Source of the DNA: Luidia sarsii
Lineage: Eukaryota > Echinodermata > Asteroidea > Paxillosida > Luidiidae
Assembly (NCBI GenBank): GCA_949987565.1
Contig: OX465107.1
Location: 23,543,368-23,607,367, forward strand
Length of the DNA: 64,000 bases
Direction of reading: 5' to 3'
Shown piece after piece: positions 46,195 to 58,200 of this stretch. The notes under the pieces were generated by a model. That model worked only from the letters and a program-made list of their open reading frames with translations, ran no database searches and had not been told where the DNA came from. The position numbers and the translations under genes are program-made. The stretch's first letter is position 1, and every line of letters begins with the position of its first letter.

Positions 46195-46640
46195 TCGATT
46201 TCACCAAACTCATCGTAACTTACGATCCGTTGCAAGACGAACGAGCGATGCACAGAAACCATATGATCTGGGGAAACTTACTGGCTACGATGTAGCTGTA
46301 GGCTTTGCTGGGCTTGTTTGTAATTCAATGAGGTTTTGTCCTGATGCTTGACGTGATACGCGCTGAGTGCTCACTGCTCAGTGCTTTGCCCGATGCCTGA
46401 TGAAAACAACTTCAGGCAGCTTTGGGCGGGATTCGAACCCGCGACTCCCGCTTTCTAGTGTAGACATCTTAACCACTTGACCTGGGGTGGATTTCACAAA
46501 GCCTTACGATGCATCGTAAACTCAACTTACAATGGATAACCCATCGTAGGTTGTGGTACACCGTATGGTTTCTGTGCATCGCTCATCGTCTTGCGATTGA
46601 TCATAAGTCACGATAGGTTTGGTGAAATCGACCGCAGGTC
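46195..46640. repeat. Inverted repeats with GATTTCACCAAAC ends
   Basis: GGTCGATTTCACCAAACTCA at 46193 and its complement-like TTTGGTGAAATCGACC at 46618-46634 bracket the region. Internal CATCGTAACTTACGAT and ATCGCTCATCGTCTTGCGAT motifs form further palindromes. A related relic is at 19480-19590. A tRNA-like head lies inside. Confidence 0.5.
46421..46484 (-). repeat. tRNA-derived SINE head
   Basis: On the - strand: GGTCAAGTGGTTAAGATGTC (A-box side) and CGGGTTCGAATCCCGCCC (a perfect B box with a complete T-arm). It is the closest to a real tRNA among the relics here, but the D-arm and acceptor stem do not close cleanly. Confidence 0.55.
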
Positions 46641-47481
46641 ATGTTGCGTATTTGAATAATGTATAGCAGCGGTTACTGCGTTGCATCATAGATATAACAT
46701 GATGTTTTTGCGTCAAGGAGGACGTGATTCAATGAGGGTTTGCCCTTCGTGATGGGCTTGGTGTACCTAGGCAAGTTTGCTGCTTTGGCAGCTCAGTTCA
46801 CCTCAGGTTTTCCTCATGAATTTTTCTTTGCCTTTTTCGTTTTGGGGTATCAGGCAAAATCCAGTTTTCTTTTTTCAGCTCTGCATGTAGCTTCAATTGA
46901 TGCTCCATTAATTGACCAAGTACTCAGACAGTAATATTTTAAGTCTAATATTAACGTCATAGTCTCAATCCAAATTTCACTTGATTCCTTAAGAGGAAGT
47001 ATCGGTAGAATTTTTCAGTAGAAGATTCAATGGGATTAGTGTTGCCAACTTGTTTTAATTTTTTTTTATTTAATTTTGGCAACTTTTGAGTTTAAATTAT
47101 AAAAAAAAAATTAAATGTAAATTTTAGTGAATTTTCAATTTTTTCCCTCCCCTTAGCCCATTTGTCTCTCAGGGTTTTTCTTCTCACACAGGTCTGTCAA
47201 AATTGTGATTGCTGTGATTTCTGCAAAAAGGGTCACCCTCAGAAAAGCAAGAAGTAAAAAGAGCTTGCTGTTTTGGATGTATAATTCATTTTTAAATACA
47301 ATTATTGCTGCACTTGAACAACTTAAGTGTCAAGTCCCAAGTTTGCTTAGTGTTAGGAAAAGAAGAAAAAATATCTTGAGGAATAACACCTTTTTGATTT
47401 GGCCAGGAATTAGATCTTGTCAGAATTGGGTTTGTTATTCTGTCGATGTGTTTATTGGCTTCATGTATAGTTTTTATTAAA

Positions 47482-47657
47482 CGCAGTGGCTGTTGTCACG
47501 GCAATCGTCCGTGTGGTTCCCTGACTTCACAGTATTTGTCAGGATGTTTAGCTCTTGGAACCAGACTATCAGCTAATAGACTGGTTCAACCAGCCTGCAG
47601 TGCTGACGAAATACAATCAAGTCAGGGAACCACACTGCCGTAACAACAGCCACTGCG
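47482..47657. mobile_element. Fold-back Mutator-like MITE, copy 2
   Basis: 176 bp, same element as 27980-28162 in the opposite orientation. Flanked by a perfect 9-bp duplication TTTATTAAA (47473-47481 and 47658-47666). Independent 9-bp duplications at the two copies define the element ends as CGCAGTGG. Confidence 0.85.
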
Positions 47658-47682
47658 TTTATTAAAACAATTGCCTAGAAAA

Positions 47683-47756
47683 TCTGTCAGGACAAGGAGT
47701 TGAACCTGAAACCTCTGGCTTGATGTACCAGCAATCTTACCCAGCTTAGACGGTGG
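47683..47756 (-). repeat. tRNA-derived SINE relic
   Basis: On the - strand the end reads CAGGTTCAACTCCTTGTCC, a degenerate B box and T-arm. The A-box half reads AAGCTGGGTAAGATTGCTGG. Confidence 0.4.
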
Positions 47757-48204
47757 CCTTTTCAAAAAGTCAGCTATCTTTGCCTGGTTGAGAGTGCTTT
47801 CTGCAGAGATCACGCCCCCGTTTTCATTCAGACGCAAACAGAAATTTGATTGCAAATTATCATTATTAATAGAACACCCCGAAAAAGCACATTCACCAAG
47901 TGCTGTAAAAAAAAAATTGAATGCACCATCGGTGAACAGGTTAAAAGGGGTTCAACAAAAGTTCCAGCATGACACGTGTTTGTTTTCTGCCAAAGAAAAT
48001 AATGAAAGTGATATCGACTATATCATATCGTGGCGGCCAACATTGGACATTGCGATAACACTTGTCCAACTGCTGGCAGGGCCACCACAAAAGTAAACAG
48101 CGTTACTAATAAAATAGCAGCCGAGACCAAGAGTACGATTATCTGAGATACTTGGTGCCATGGGTCAGGCTTTATAAGTTGAAGCTGTATTGAATTCCCT
48201 TTAA

Positions 48205-48548
48205 AAGCCCTATACAGCATTGGTAAAGGTCAAAAGATCGCCACAGTGTGACATCCCAAAAAAGAAATCATGTGAAGGTTTTAGCTCAAATAGAAATCTG
48301 AATAAGTAGAAAAAGGGCACAAGACCGTCACGGGTTTCGCACCGTTCTGTAGTTTACGAAATAGTTTATTACTCGCGAGTGATAAACTATTTGTCGATGT
48401 TTGAGTGGAGATTTCTCGAAAAGTACAGCATCCCAGACCGTAAGATTTCAACATGAGGATTCTATTATGACCATCTACAAACTGTGTAAATTAGAAGGAC
48501 ATCTGTGGACATTTATGCTTCCCGATATTCCCAATGTTCTATGGGCCT
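48205..48548. mobile_element. TTAA-flanked MITE, copy 2
   Basis: Flanked by TTAA (48201-48204, 48549-48552). Ends AAGCCCTATACAGCATTGG and the complement of AAGGCCCATAGAACATTGG. It has an internal palindrome ATAGTTTATTACTCGCGAGT shared with copy 3. Confidence 0.75.
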
Positions 48549-48973
48549 TTAAGCTAATGAAACCATAATTCCTTTCACTTTTGGTGGCAGAAAAACAATT
48601 GAATCATCTATCTCAACTCAAATCCATGTATGTTTGCTTTTATTATCAGTGGCCTTCAAGCATTCCAGGAATTAAGACCACCAATGGCAACAAAGTACTT
48701 ATTATTCAACCCCATTTATAAAGAAATGAAAGTATAAATAGAAGAAGAAAAGTTTGTGATCTCAGGGAAAAGCAAATAATGTGTACTGTTATGACATTCA
48801 TTTTAAAACAAAAGAGAACAACGAAAGAGCGAGAAAACCTGTAACCCTACTCAAGCCGCACTGCAACTTTTCGCTAGTTTGTGCTGTCGTGGAACGATGA
48901 GGGCGCTGTCTACCATTCTCATATCACTGGTGATCGCTGTGCCGAGTACCAGTCACCCCCGTGCTATTCCACT

Positions 48974-48988
48974 GTTGCTAAGGTAAAC
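48974..48988 (+). promoter_or_regulatory. RFX X-box-like site upstream of ODAD4
   Basis: GTTGCTAAGGTAAAC, 130 bases before the ODAD4 ATG, resembles the RFX X-box (GTTGCC..GGTAAC) that drives many ciliary genes. The right half-site is imperfect by one inserted base. Function is inferred from the gene's ciliary role and the position. Confidence 0.3.
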
Positions 48989-49117
48989 CGTAACCACTGC
49001 GCCGCACAGAACAAGTTTTGTGTGTGTGGGTATTGATCGAAAAGGCTGAAGAAGAACGTAGACTCCGAATCAATACTAGTTTTTCAGCCCCAGTCCCGGA
49101 ATTTCGATCGGTGGAAG

Positions 49118-49240
49118 ATGGATTTCGACGAACCGAATTCAGACGCCCTCTCAAAGGACTCCTTCGCTATTTTTGTAGCGGAGGGGGACGTCCTCTTCAA
49201 GCAGGGAACGTTCAGAAAGGCGTTGGAAAGTTACACAGCA
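49118..49240 (+). CDS. ODAD4: ODAD4 exon 1 (canonical)
   Basis: ATG at 49118 (context GAAGATGG), donor GTGAGT at 49241, phase 0. Encodes MDFDEPNSDALSKDSFAIFV and AEGDVLFKQGTFRKALESYT, the first helix pair of TPR1. The AEG.. and Phe/Tyr pattern matches vertebrate ODAD4 N-termini. Confidence 0.9.
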
Positions 49241-52200
49241 GTGAGTGACTCCGTCCCCCCAAAAATCCAACAACTGAACTAGTCAGTCCACTTCCCCAGT
49301 CAAATAAATAAATAAATAAATATCGTAATTACTTTTTATGAAATTATTGCACCTGGCTGTCCATGGTTATCAATTTGGCCGTGACCTTGACGGGTTACAA
49401 AGCAGTGATTCGGACATCTGCACCAGACCACGCGGATGATTGACTTTGTTTACAAAAAGTTCCTTTTCACTTTGTGAGTTATGATCAAATGTCAATGATA
49501 ATTATTCTTCACATTTGCCCGATTAATGATTGTTTATTTGTGGCTCGGCTATTGAAAGTTCAGGAAAGACAATATTTCCCTTGAAGGCATCTTAGAAATG
49601 ATAATTGATATATTTATTAATAACTTCTGTTTCACCAAGCTATTTTCTGTGTAGCAACAAATCTGGCTCAACTACAGAACTGTAGTGTTCTACTAATAAT
49701 TATAATAATTAATACAAGTAATGAAGTAGTGTAGTCAACTTAGAATCTAGCTAGCTTACAAGAAAAAGCACAATCATTCTTTGTTTGTTGTTGAATTTAA
49801 GATCAGATTTCAGCTTTGTCATCCTTCCCTGTCAAATCTTAGCACAAATTTAATGTCAGTGTCAGTTTTCAGCTTGTGTCGGTCATGAACTTGCCGACAG
49901 GCACTTCCTTCTCTTCAAGCTGAGCTACATACAGCCATACAGCCATCTAGCAAGTGTTCTATTTCTATAGGTCCCATGCTTCACCAGTCAGGTTTCTTTT
50001 TCAGTCATCAGACCCCCTCAGATTAGTGGAAATCAATATGCGGAACTCCTGGCAGTCGGCCACTGGGCTGCCCATGAATATTCACGACTGGGACGTTGTT
50101 GCTATAGAGCTCCTAGCCACATGAAGATTAACTCACTCCATGTTGTTTTTTTGGTCGGGTGATTCCGGTGGTCTGTGCCATCGTTTCTCAACTTAGAAAG
50201 GATTTGATAGCCTGCATTTTTCTGATTCAAAGTGGGGATCCGGAAGGAACTAACTCCGAGATTGTGAGTCAAAATTGGACACTCCTGATCATCTACAAAA
50301 TAGCGTTGAATTATGCTTGAAGATGGAATTTAATGGATGCTGGCTGATGTGAAGTCTCCCCAGAGGTTAACGGCTGCTACCACAGAGACTTGAGCCTCGT
50401 CTGTCAGTTTGTAAGAGTGCTCAGAAGACATCGTGCAAGAGTCTGAGGATCGTGAAGCAATTTTTCTAGTTTTTTTGGGGGCTGCACCAGACGGGCCAAC
50501 AAATCGTCCAGTATGGAGTACGTGGATCCTGTCCAAGAGAGGGAAGAGCAGTTGAAACTTCTCCAGTCTTACATCGGGGAGGCTGAGGACCACATGAGGA
50601 AGCGAGATTACCAGCGAGGCCTGGAGAGCTACAACCTTGTAAGAGAGGAGACATAAGCATCGTTTCCACTGGATTAAAATTCAACCGAGACGATGGTTAA
50701 ATTTCCAACGGTCAAATTTGACCATCGTTCCCACTTGGACTTTTGAGTCGGTCAATTTAACCGAGACAATCGTTAAAGTAACCGAGCTGGCAAAAATTAT
50801 TTGTGCATTACACAGAGTTGCGTTTTACCGAGTGGTGCGTTTCCACTGGACTAATCTGCTCGGTTAAACTTATCTGGTCACTTTTACTGGACAGAGGTTG
50901 GCCGGTAAAAGTAACCATTCGGCTTGGTTGAATTAACCGAGAGGAAATTTAACTGGGCCGTTTCCACTGGACTTAAAATGGGAAAAGTAACCATAGTCTC
51001 GGTTACTTTGACCAAAATAAGTCCAGTGGAAATGCGGCTATAACCCCCGATATGCAGTCTGAGCATGGGGCATGGCTTTATCATGAGTGTGTGTGTGTGG
51101 GTATGAATCTAGTGCCTTGTTCAGACCTATGTTGTAGTACAATAGGTGTGTATGTGTGTGTCGGGCCTCAACTTTGGGATACAAATCCATCAGGCTCGTT
51201 TCTACCTCAGGAGTCTTCTCTAATACCGGATTGACAGTCCTCTTTTTTTTTAGGACTTGACTCAAGTGTCTCTTGATTGTTGGTTGGTCGTCACTGCTGT
51301 GTGGTGACTTAAACATTGAGAATGCAAGTTGTCATGCGGGCCAAGGGATTTCTAAGTTGAATGTAATTTGTTGACTTAGGATGGCTGCCAAGTCGGGTCT
51401 TGGCATTAGAGAGGCATTTATGTTTGGTAGCCAGTGATCGGACTGATGTGACGCTTCTCTCGAATTCCCTGCAGGCTTTGGAAATTGAGCCGTCGGACCA
51501 GAACTGCCTGGTGGCCCGTTCCAAGTGCCATCTGCAGCTGGGAGATGCCAAGGCTGCTCTGGAAGATGCCAATGCTTCCCTGGTCGAAGATAACAAGTAT
51601 ATCAAGGTAAAATGGCACTGTCGTACAGTTACCTTGGTAACGGCAGTATGAGCACTAGTACTTTGCCACGTTCACAAGTATGAATTCTTAGCTCATGGTA
51701 TGATTGCATACTCTTTTCTGTTATCTGGTGGTTATAATCAGTTCTTGGCTACGAGCTCTTGCCCGTGAGTATGATCATGAGTTCTTGCCTACGAGTTCTT
51801 GGTCAAGTGTACAACTATGAGTTCTTGGTCTATGGTCTTGAGTATGAATACAAATTCTTGCTTGGGCATGATCACGACTTAATTTTTGGCAGTGAGCAAG
51901 AGCATCTGTTTTAGGCTACAAGTGCGAGGGCAAGTTCTTCAATGCCATTAGTACAAATTATGCAAGTTCTGGGCAAAAAGCCAAGCATGAAATCTTGGCC
52001 ATGAGCACAAGGACATGTACGAGTATTGGCGCATATGCAGGGACATTACCTGTGCAGTGTCTCCCCACAAATACAAGTACGAGCATAGATATACAAATGT
52101 AAGCAAACATACATTTACTCAAGTGTGATTATTAGAATATACATGTACCAGTGGTATAAGTATTATCACACTGTGACTCTTGAATGAGACCAGAACATTA

Positions 52201-55200
52201 GCAGGGATGATGTCTGAAACATCATAGAGTAATTCATGACGTTGTGTTCTGATTTGGTCCCTTCTTGAACTTAGTTTTTACAGATGATTTCACACATAAT
52301 CAGATATCTGAAAGGGTCTAAAATATGGCCCAATTGCCATAGCAACCATGGGCATTTCCCTAACAAGTGGCCGTCACCACGCTTCATGAAATAAAATACT
52401 TTCCGCTTTCTTTTTCTTGAGAAAGAAGCTCATCGCCAAGTTGCCAAACATGTTCCTCAGTCCAATTTCCGTTTTTGTCCTCGGCAGGGATTGCTCCAGA
52501 AGGCGGAGGCCCTCTACCAGATGGGCGACTTTGAGTCCTCGCTGATGTACTATCACCGCGGCAACAAGCTGAGGCCAGAGCTGCAGGACTTCCGCCTGGG
52601 CATTCAGAAGGCGCAGGAGGCCATCGAGAACTCCGTTGGCAGTGAGTAGTGCCCTTCTCCGGTTTTCAATCTGCAAAGTACCGTACTCCCTCCGACAAAA
52701 ATTTTTTTACGGGGTCAGGACGGTGTGACCTTTGTTGCAAATAGTACAAGGGGACTTAGGTCGTTCATTTGGTACCAGACACAAGACAGCAGCACCAGTC
52801 TAACTCCTCAAATGCGGCCGTTTAAAACAGAGTTTTTGACGCGACCCGGCTTCCAAAAGGCAGGAACTTTCCATTTTCTTGAAAATAGTACTCAAACACT
52901 CCTCGGAAATCCTTGTTTTTTCAACATTTCGACGCAGATTTTGTAAAAATCCTTTGGACATAACATCCTCTAATACATTAACTTTCCGAAAATACAAAAA
53001 AAAACGAAAATGTGTTTTTAATCGATTTGTGAAGATACTTTGACTTTGACTTCAGGCGTTGTTTACTCGAAAAGTGTTTTAGTGGGATATACCTCATGTC
53101 GCTATTCCAGGTCACAAATATGAAGTTAGGATTTCAGATAGCAAAGACAATCTGGCCCTCTCTTCACAACTCGCCTCGGTCAGCAATCCTTTTTTATTTC
53201 TCCGTTTTGAAGTACGAGACATGAAAACCAGAAGCTTCTTGCTTTGGTTTTCGATGAGATACACCGTTTTGAGAACGAGATTGCATAGCGTCAACCTCAG
53301 CCGTGGGCCACGATGTGTAATTTCAGGATAAAAGAGACAAATACAAAGCCCTAGCCTAAGCCGGGTTTTAGAAAAAACTTTAGCCTTTTTCTGAGAACTG
53401 GGATTTAAACCCAAGTCACTGGCTTGATGAACCAGCATTTTGTACCACACAAGCTATCCATCTCTTAGATTTTGGGCCGTACCAAATAGTCAGTTGTTTT
53501 ATACTTAGATGGGTAGGGGCAGTCAGAAGTATTTAACTAATAAAGTGTGGTGCATATCTCCAGGGGTTGCACTCTCATTTTCATTCACTGCAGACAAGCT
53601 GCGGCGAAGTGCTCAATTTCAGTGCTATAGTGCATCGATATCAACTCAATCGGCTTTTGCACTTAAGAGCACTTCATGTCTGTTCCAACTGCACATGGCA
53701 TGCACACTCAATGTCCTTGAACACCTCGGCCAAGACTCAGTGCACAACACTGGCTGGGTTCAGTGAAGCGACTTGACACAAAGACAGACTTGTACATTGG
53801 CATTAAACGCATCTTGGCTCTCTTTTCTCAGGTCCATCAGTTGTGAAGCTTGAGGCAGTGGGCGATCTCTCACACTTCCAAAAACAGGACGAAGTAAGTA
53901 CACGTACTTGTAACTGTGGACAGGGGTTTATTTGAAAGCAACAAAGTCCAACAAATAAAGGAATAACTGGCTTTCATTCAGATTCAAACAACCAGTCAAC
54001 ATATTCAAAAAGATTTCCCAGTAAGTTTTTACGTTTTTTTTGGTGATTTGGAAGCGGGGGGGTGTGATCACCGCCATTACTTTCAAGTCCTCCGAACGAA
54101 ATTCTGATCGCTTACTCCCTCGCTTGTCTGCCTTTCCGCTGACAGGGCAAGACCAAGAAAGCGCCCCGGCTGGGCTACAGCAAGCCGGCCGCCAAGATGC
54201 ACGACGACAAGAAGAAGAGGCGGGCGCCGCGCAAGGAGAAGTCGGACAAGGAGAAGGAGACCACCAAGCAGCTACTGGGCGAGCTCTACGCCGACAAGGA
54301 GTTCCTGGACAAGCTGCTTCAGGACAACGGTCAGTGTTTGCCATCGATTGCTCTTGAAACTTGTCCATATATACATGTACAACATGCCTGATTAAACATT
54401 CCAAAAAAGAAATCCTGCGAAGGTTTTAGCTCAAATGGTAACCTGAGAAAGTAGAAAAGGGCAAAAATCCGTAACGGTTTTCGCACCGTTCTGTAGTGTA
54501 AGAGATTAGTTTATTACTCGCGAGTAATAAAACTATTTGTCGGTGTTTGGGTGAACTTTTCTCAAGAAATACAGCATCCCAGACCGTAAGATTTCAACAT
54601 GAGGATTCTATCATGACCATCTACAAACTGTCTAAATTAGAAGGAAATCTGTGGACATCGATGTTTTCCGATCTTCCCAATGTTGTATTGGGTCTTTAAC
54701 GTCAATTTGGAATTGGACAGTTTTTTTGTGTCACCTCCTGATACACTGCTTGCCCTGCCTGAGCAGGCTGCAAAAAAAGCGAGAAAGAAATAAAATATTT
54801 CATATCTTCAGAGGGCGTGAAGTAAATACATAAAACTGTTGCAATATGCGGAGGATTATGGAGGATTGAGGAAGGTCAGGGTTATATAATACAATGTATG
54901 GTGTGACTGTGAATTGTCCACATTGTGCTTCCAAGCAGCAGCTTGACTTGCAACCCTCTCTGGCAAGGAGAATTTAATTTTTTTGGGGGGTCATCGCGCG
55001 GTGAATTTCTCAAGCGGCCTCGATCTTCCCGCTCTCAGATCTGACCCGGGAGGGCACGGACAGTGGGGAGCACATCTACTCGCTGGTCAACCAGGGCATC
55101 GACTACCTGGACACTCGCACCGAGTTCTGGCGTCAGCAGAAGCCCATGTACGCCCGCAAGCGGGAGAAGGAGGTGGCCAAGGGCCGGCAGGACGGCAAGA

Positions 55201-58200
55201 GCAAGCCCTCCACCCCGGCCAAGTACGTCCTGAAGAACCTGGAGGAGATCGACGCTGGTGAGTGGTCAGGCCCTCTGTCTGCTGTGCTGAGGGGGTTTCT
55301 TCAGCAGCCCCCCTCCCCCCTCCCCCCCCCCCCCCCCACCGGCTCATCTGTAGGGAAATTCCCCAAGACAACCTGTCTCATTGCAACCGTATTCAGATTG
55401 ACCAGGCAAGTCGGACTGTGATAAATTCCAACACATGCTGTAGCCTGTACCACCGTGTTAAACCCCATTGTTCATTCAGTGCCCGTTGTGGCTACTTCAG
55501 TAGAACAATCATAGGGCAAGATACTCCACCCACATTAATGAGCACTACTTGAGCATTGCGTGGTCTCAGATGGTGCTTATGATTATACGTGTGCTTTCCT
55601 GATCACGGGCAGACCCTTGCCAATCCGTATGGGAATAATTCTATGCACCATCAACCGTTGGAATCCTAGCAGTACTGAGTGTTGAATCACTGGCTCATCT
55701 GAGAGCCAGCCTCATTCTCTATTAAAAGAGATGATACACAGGCATCACCACAACCTTCCATTAATTAGCCAATCTCGTTGCCTAGGTGGCTGCAGGAAGT
55801 CCAGGGCCTTTTTGAGGCAAGGCATATTGTTCCTTCTCTGAAGTTCTGAATTACACGCACACGCTCGTATGCTCAGTCAACTAAACCCACCCCCCTCACA
55901 CTATGAACATCTAAACCGTGAAAATTGGGTGTATTTGTCAGGCCTCTCCACACTGTCTGGGAGTCACCCTGCAGCAAGACCAGGGTCATGGTCTCAATCA
56001 TGGTTCAGCTGACACTATGAACATCTAAACCGTGAAAATTGGGTGAAGATGTCATTTAGCCGGAAAAAAAAATTCACAGTGTTTTCACCCCTATTTCATG
56101 GCACACAGTTAGCCAAGTCATTTTCAAGGCGTTTTCACCAGTGGTCTCCAAGGCCACATTCCTGGTGGTAAATGGCTAGAGGCAATTAAGAAGTATCTGG
56201 GAGTGACAGTTATGGGCTGGTGGTCCCTACTGGTAATTGAATTAGCCATCCCTCATTGGCGCCGGGTTCTCTTCTGGTCGAGCAGCCCTGGCGAATGGCC
56301 GGCCCAAGGACGCCATGAGGCAGGCCCAGAAGGTCCTGAAGACGGTGGAGCGCTGGCGGGACGAGGACGTGGCCGACAAGCAGGAGTTCCTGTCCAACCT
56401 GCACAGCTCCATGGGCAACGCCCAGCTGGACCTGGGCAAGGTGGCTCAGGCCCTGGAGCATCACCGCATCGACCTGCAGATCTCCAAAGAGAAGTGAGTC
56501 TAAAGCCGCGTCCGTCACTGGACTCTAAATGGGTAAACTAACCGAGCAAATGGGTAAATTGACCATTTTAAGACAGCCCAGGAAGTTTTTTCTCCCAGGT
56601 AACTTACCCGACTCGAATGGGTAGTTTAACCGACCAACTTCTGCCCGGTTTAATTGACCAGGTCAGTTTAACCGAGCCGAAAAGTCCAATCCGGACACGA
56701 CGTGTTGGTAAACGACTCGGTAAAAAACCACATCCGGTCCGGTGCCGGCGCCCCACATTGCCTCGATACATTTGGTTCTTTTTACAAGCTCTTGATTCCG
56801 GATTCGGGCTTGGAGATACACATGTATTCCTATGTAGTTTGCTCTGTGATTCCTCTTTTTTAGTATTTTCCTTTAAGATAGGTTGATAGCTATGCTTTAA
56901 ACAGACTCTTTACCTCAACTCTGACCAACCCCCCCCCCCCCCTCCCTCATACCCCACAACCCACCGTTCTACCTCCCTCACGCTCACCCTCCGCAGTAAC
57001 TTTGAGGACGGACGGTCCCGGGCCCTGGACAACCTGGGCCGGGTCTACGCCCGCAACGGCAAGTTCCAGGAGGCCATCCAGCACTGGAAGGAGAAGCTGC
57101 CCCTGGTCAAGTCCACCCTGGAGGCCACCTGGCTCTACCACGAGATCGGCCGCTGCCACCTGGAGCTGGCCGACTACTCCCAGGCCCGGGACTTTGGCGA
57201 GAAGAGCCTGAAGGCGGCCCAGGAGGCCGGCGATGACGTCTGGCAGCTGAACGCCAGCGTGCTGGTGGCCCAGTCTGAGGGTAAGAAGACCGGCTCCCGT
57301 CCCTCCTCGCCCTCTGATCTCCTCCGTCCGCCTGCTGTACCTCCAACTAACAGTTCTCTTTCCCCGACATCTCAATTGCCAAGTGGTCCGACCATTGGCC
57401 ATGGGTTGTACTGTTTCCTTTTTTCTGAAGTCGTCGCAAAAATAGCCAGTGGTCATGCCATCTGTCTGTGCTGGACCTCCAGCTAAGAGTTCCCAGTTCT
57501 CTTTCTCTGAAGTCGAAGTAAATACCAAAAAAACTGTTGCAAACTGCTCTCCGACTAAGATGACCTGCAATACATTAATCTCAAAAGTTAGAGGGCCTGA
57601 CGTTTCGATCCTAGCAGGACCTTTCTCAAAGGCCTTTGCCGTTTCGATCCCAGCAGGACCTTTCTCAAAGGCCCTTGCCTAACTTCAGAGATTTCCCTGA
57701 AGTCGTCGCAAAAAAGCCATTGGTCGTGCCATCTGCCTGTGCTGGATTTCCAGCTAAGAGTTCCCAGGCTAACCCTTTCCCTTTCATCTTAAATGCCAAG
57801 TGGCGCCTGACCATTGGTCATTGGTCGTGTTGTTGGTCTGGCCGTTCTCTTTCTCCGAAGTCGTCTCGAAAAAAACCTGCGGTCTTGCCATCGGCCTGCA
57901 CTGGCAACGAGTTCCAAAGCAAATCCGGCGTCCCTTTCACCTCGTCATTTGCCAAGTGGCCTGACCGTCGGTCAGCCGTACACTCGTTTAATGTTGCCGT
58001 GCTTCAATACACATTATACTCATGTCTGAGATTCGATCGCGGCCGGACCGGTTCCCAACTAAGGTCCAACTTGCGCACCGTTGTGACTTGCAGTCTATCT
58101 AGCTGGCTTTCAGAAGAGAACGTTGATCAGAGAAATTTGGCAGTGATGCCCTGCATGCTTTGCAATGTGATTAAAAAAAATAGCAATCCGATCTTGGTCA

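Larger units (their letters stand above)
45526..48880. other. Intergenic stretch between ERP44 and ODAD4
   Basis: Filled with repeats: a half fold-back repeat (45857-45925), GATTTCACCAAAC-type inverted repeats (about 46195-46262 and 46484-46640), tRNA-like relics, the second Mutator-like MITE and the second TTAA MITE. No gene is recognised. Confidence 0.55.

Noticed and set aside
46421..46484. tRNA gene on the minus strand
   Set aside because: B box and T-arm are perfect, but acceptor and D-arms do not pair properly and similar heads recur at 29464, 47683 and 53391, as expected for SINE relics.
54040..54357. Alternative frame over ODAD4 exon 5
   Set aside because: The other frame encodes the conserved KQLLGELY segment, so this is a shadow.
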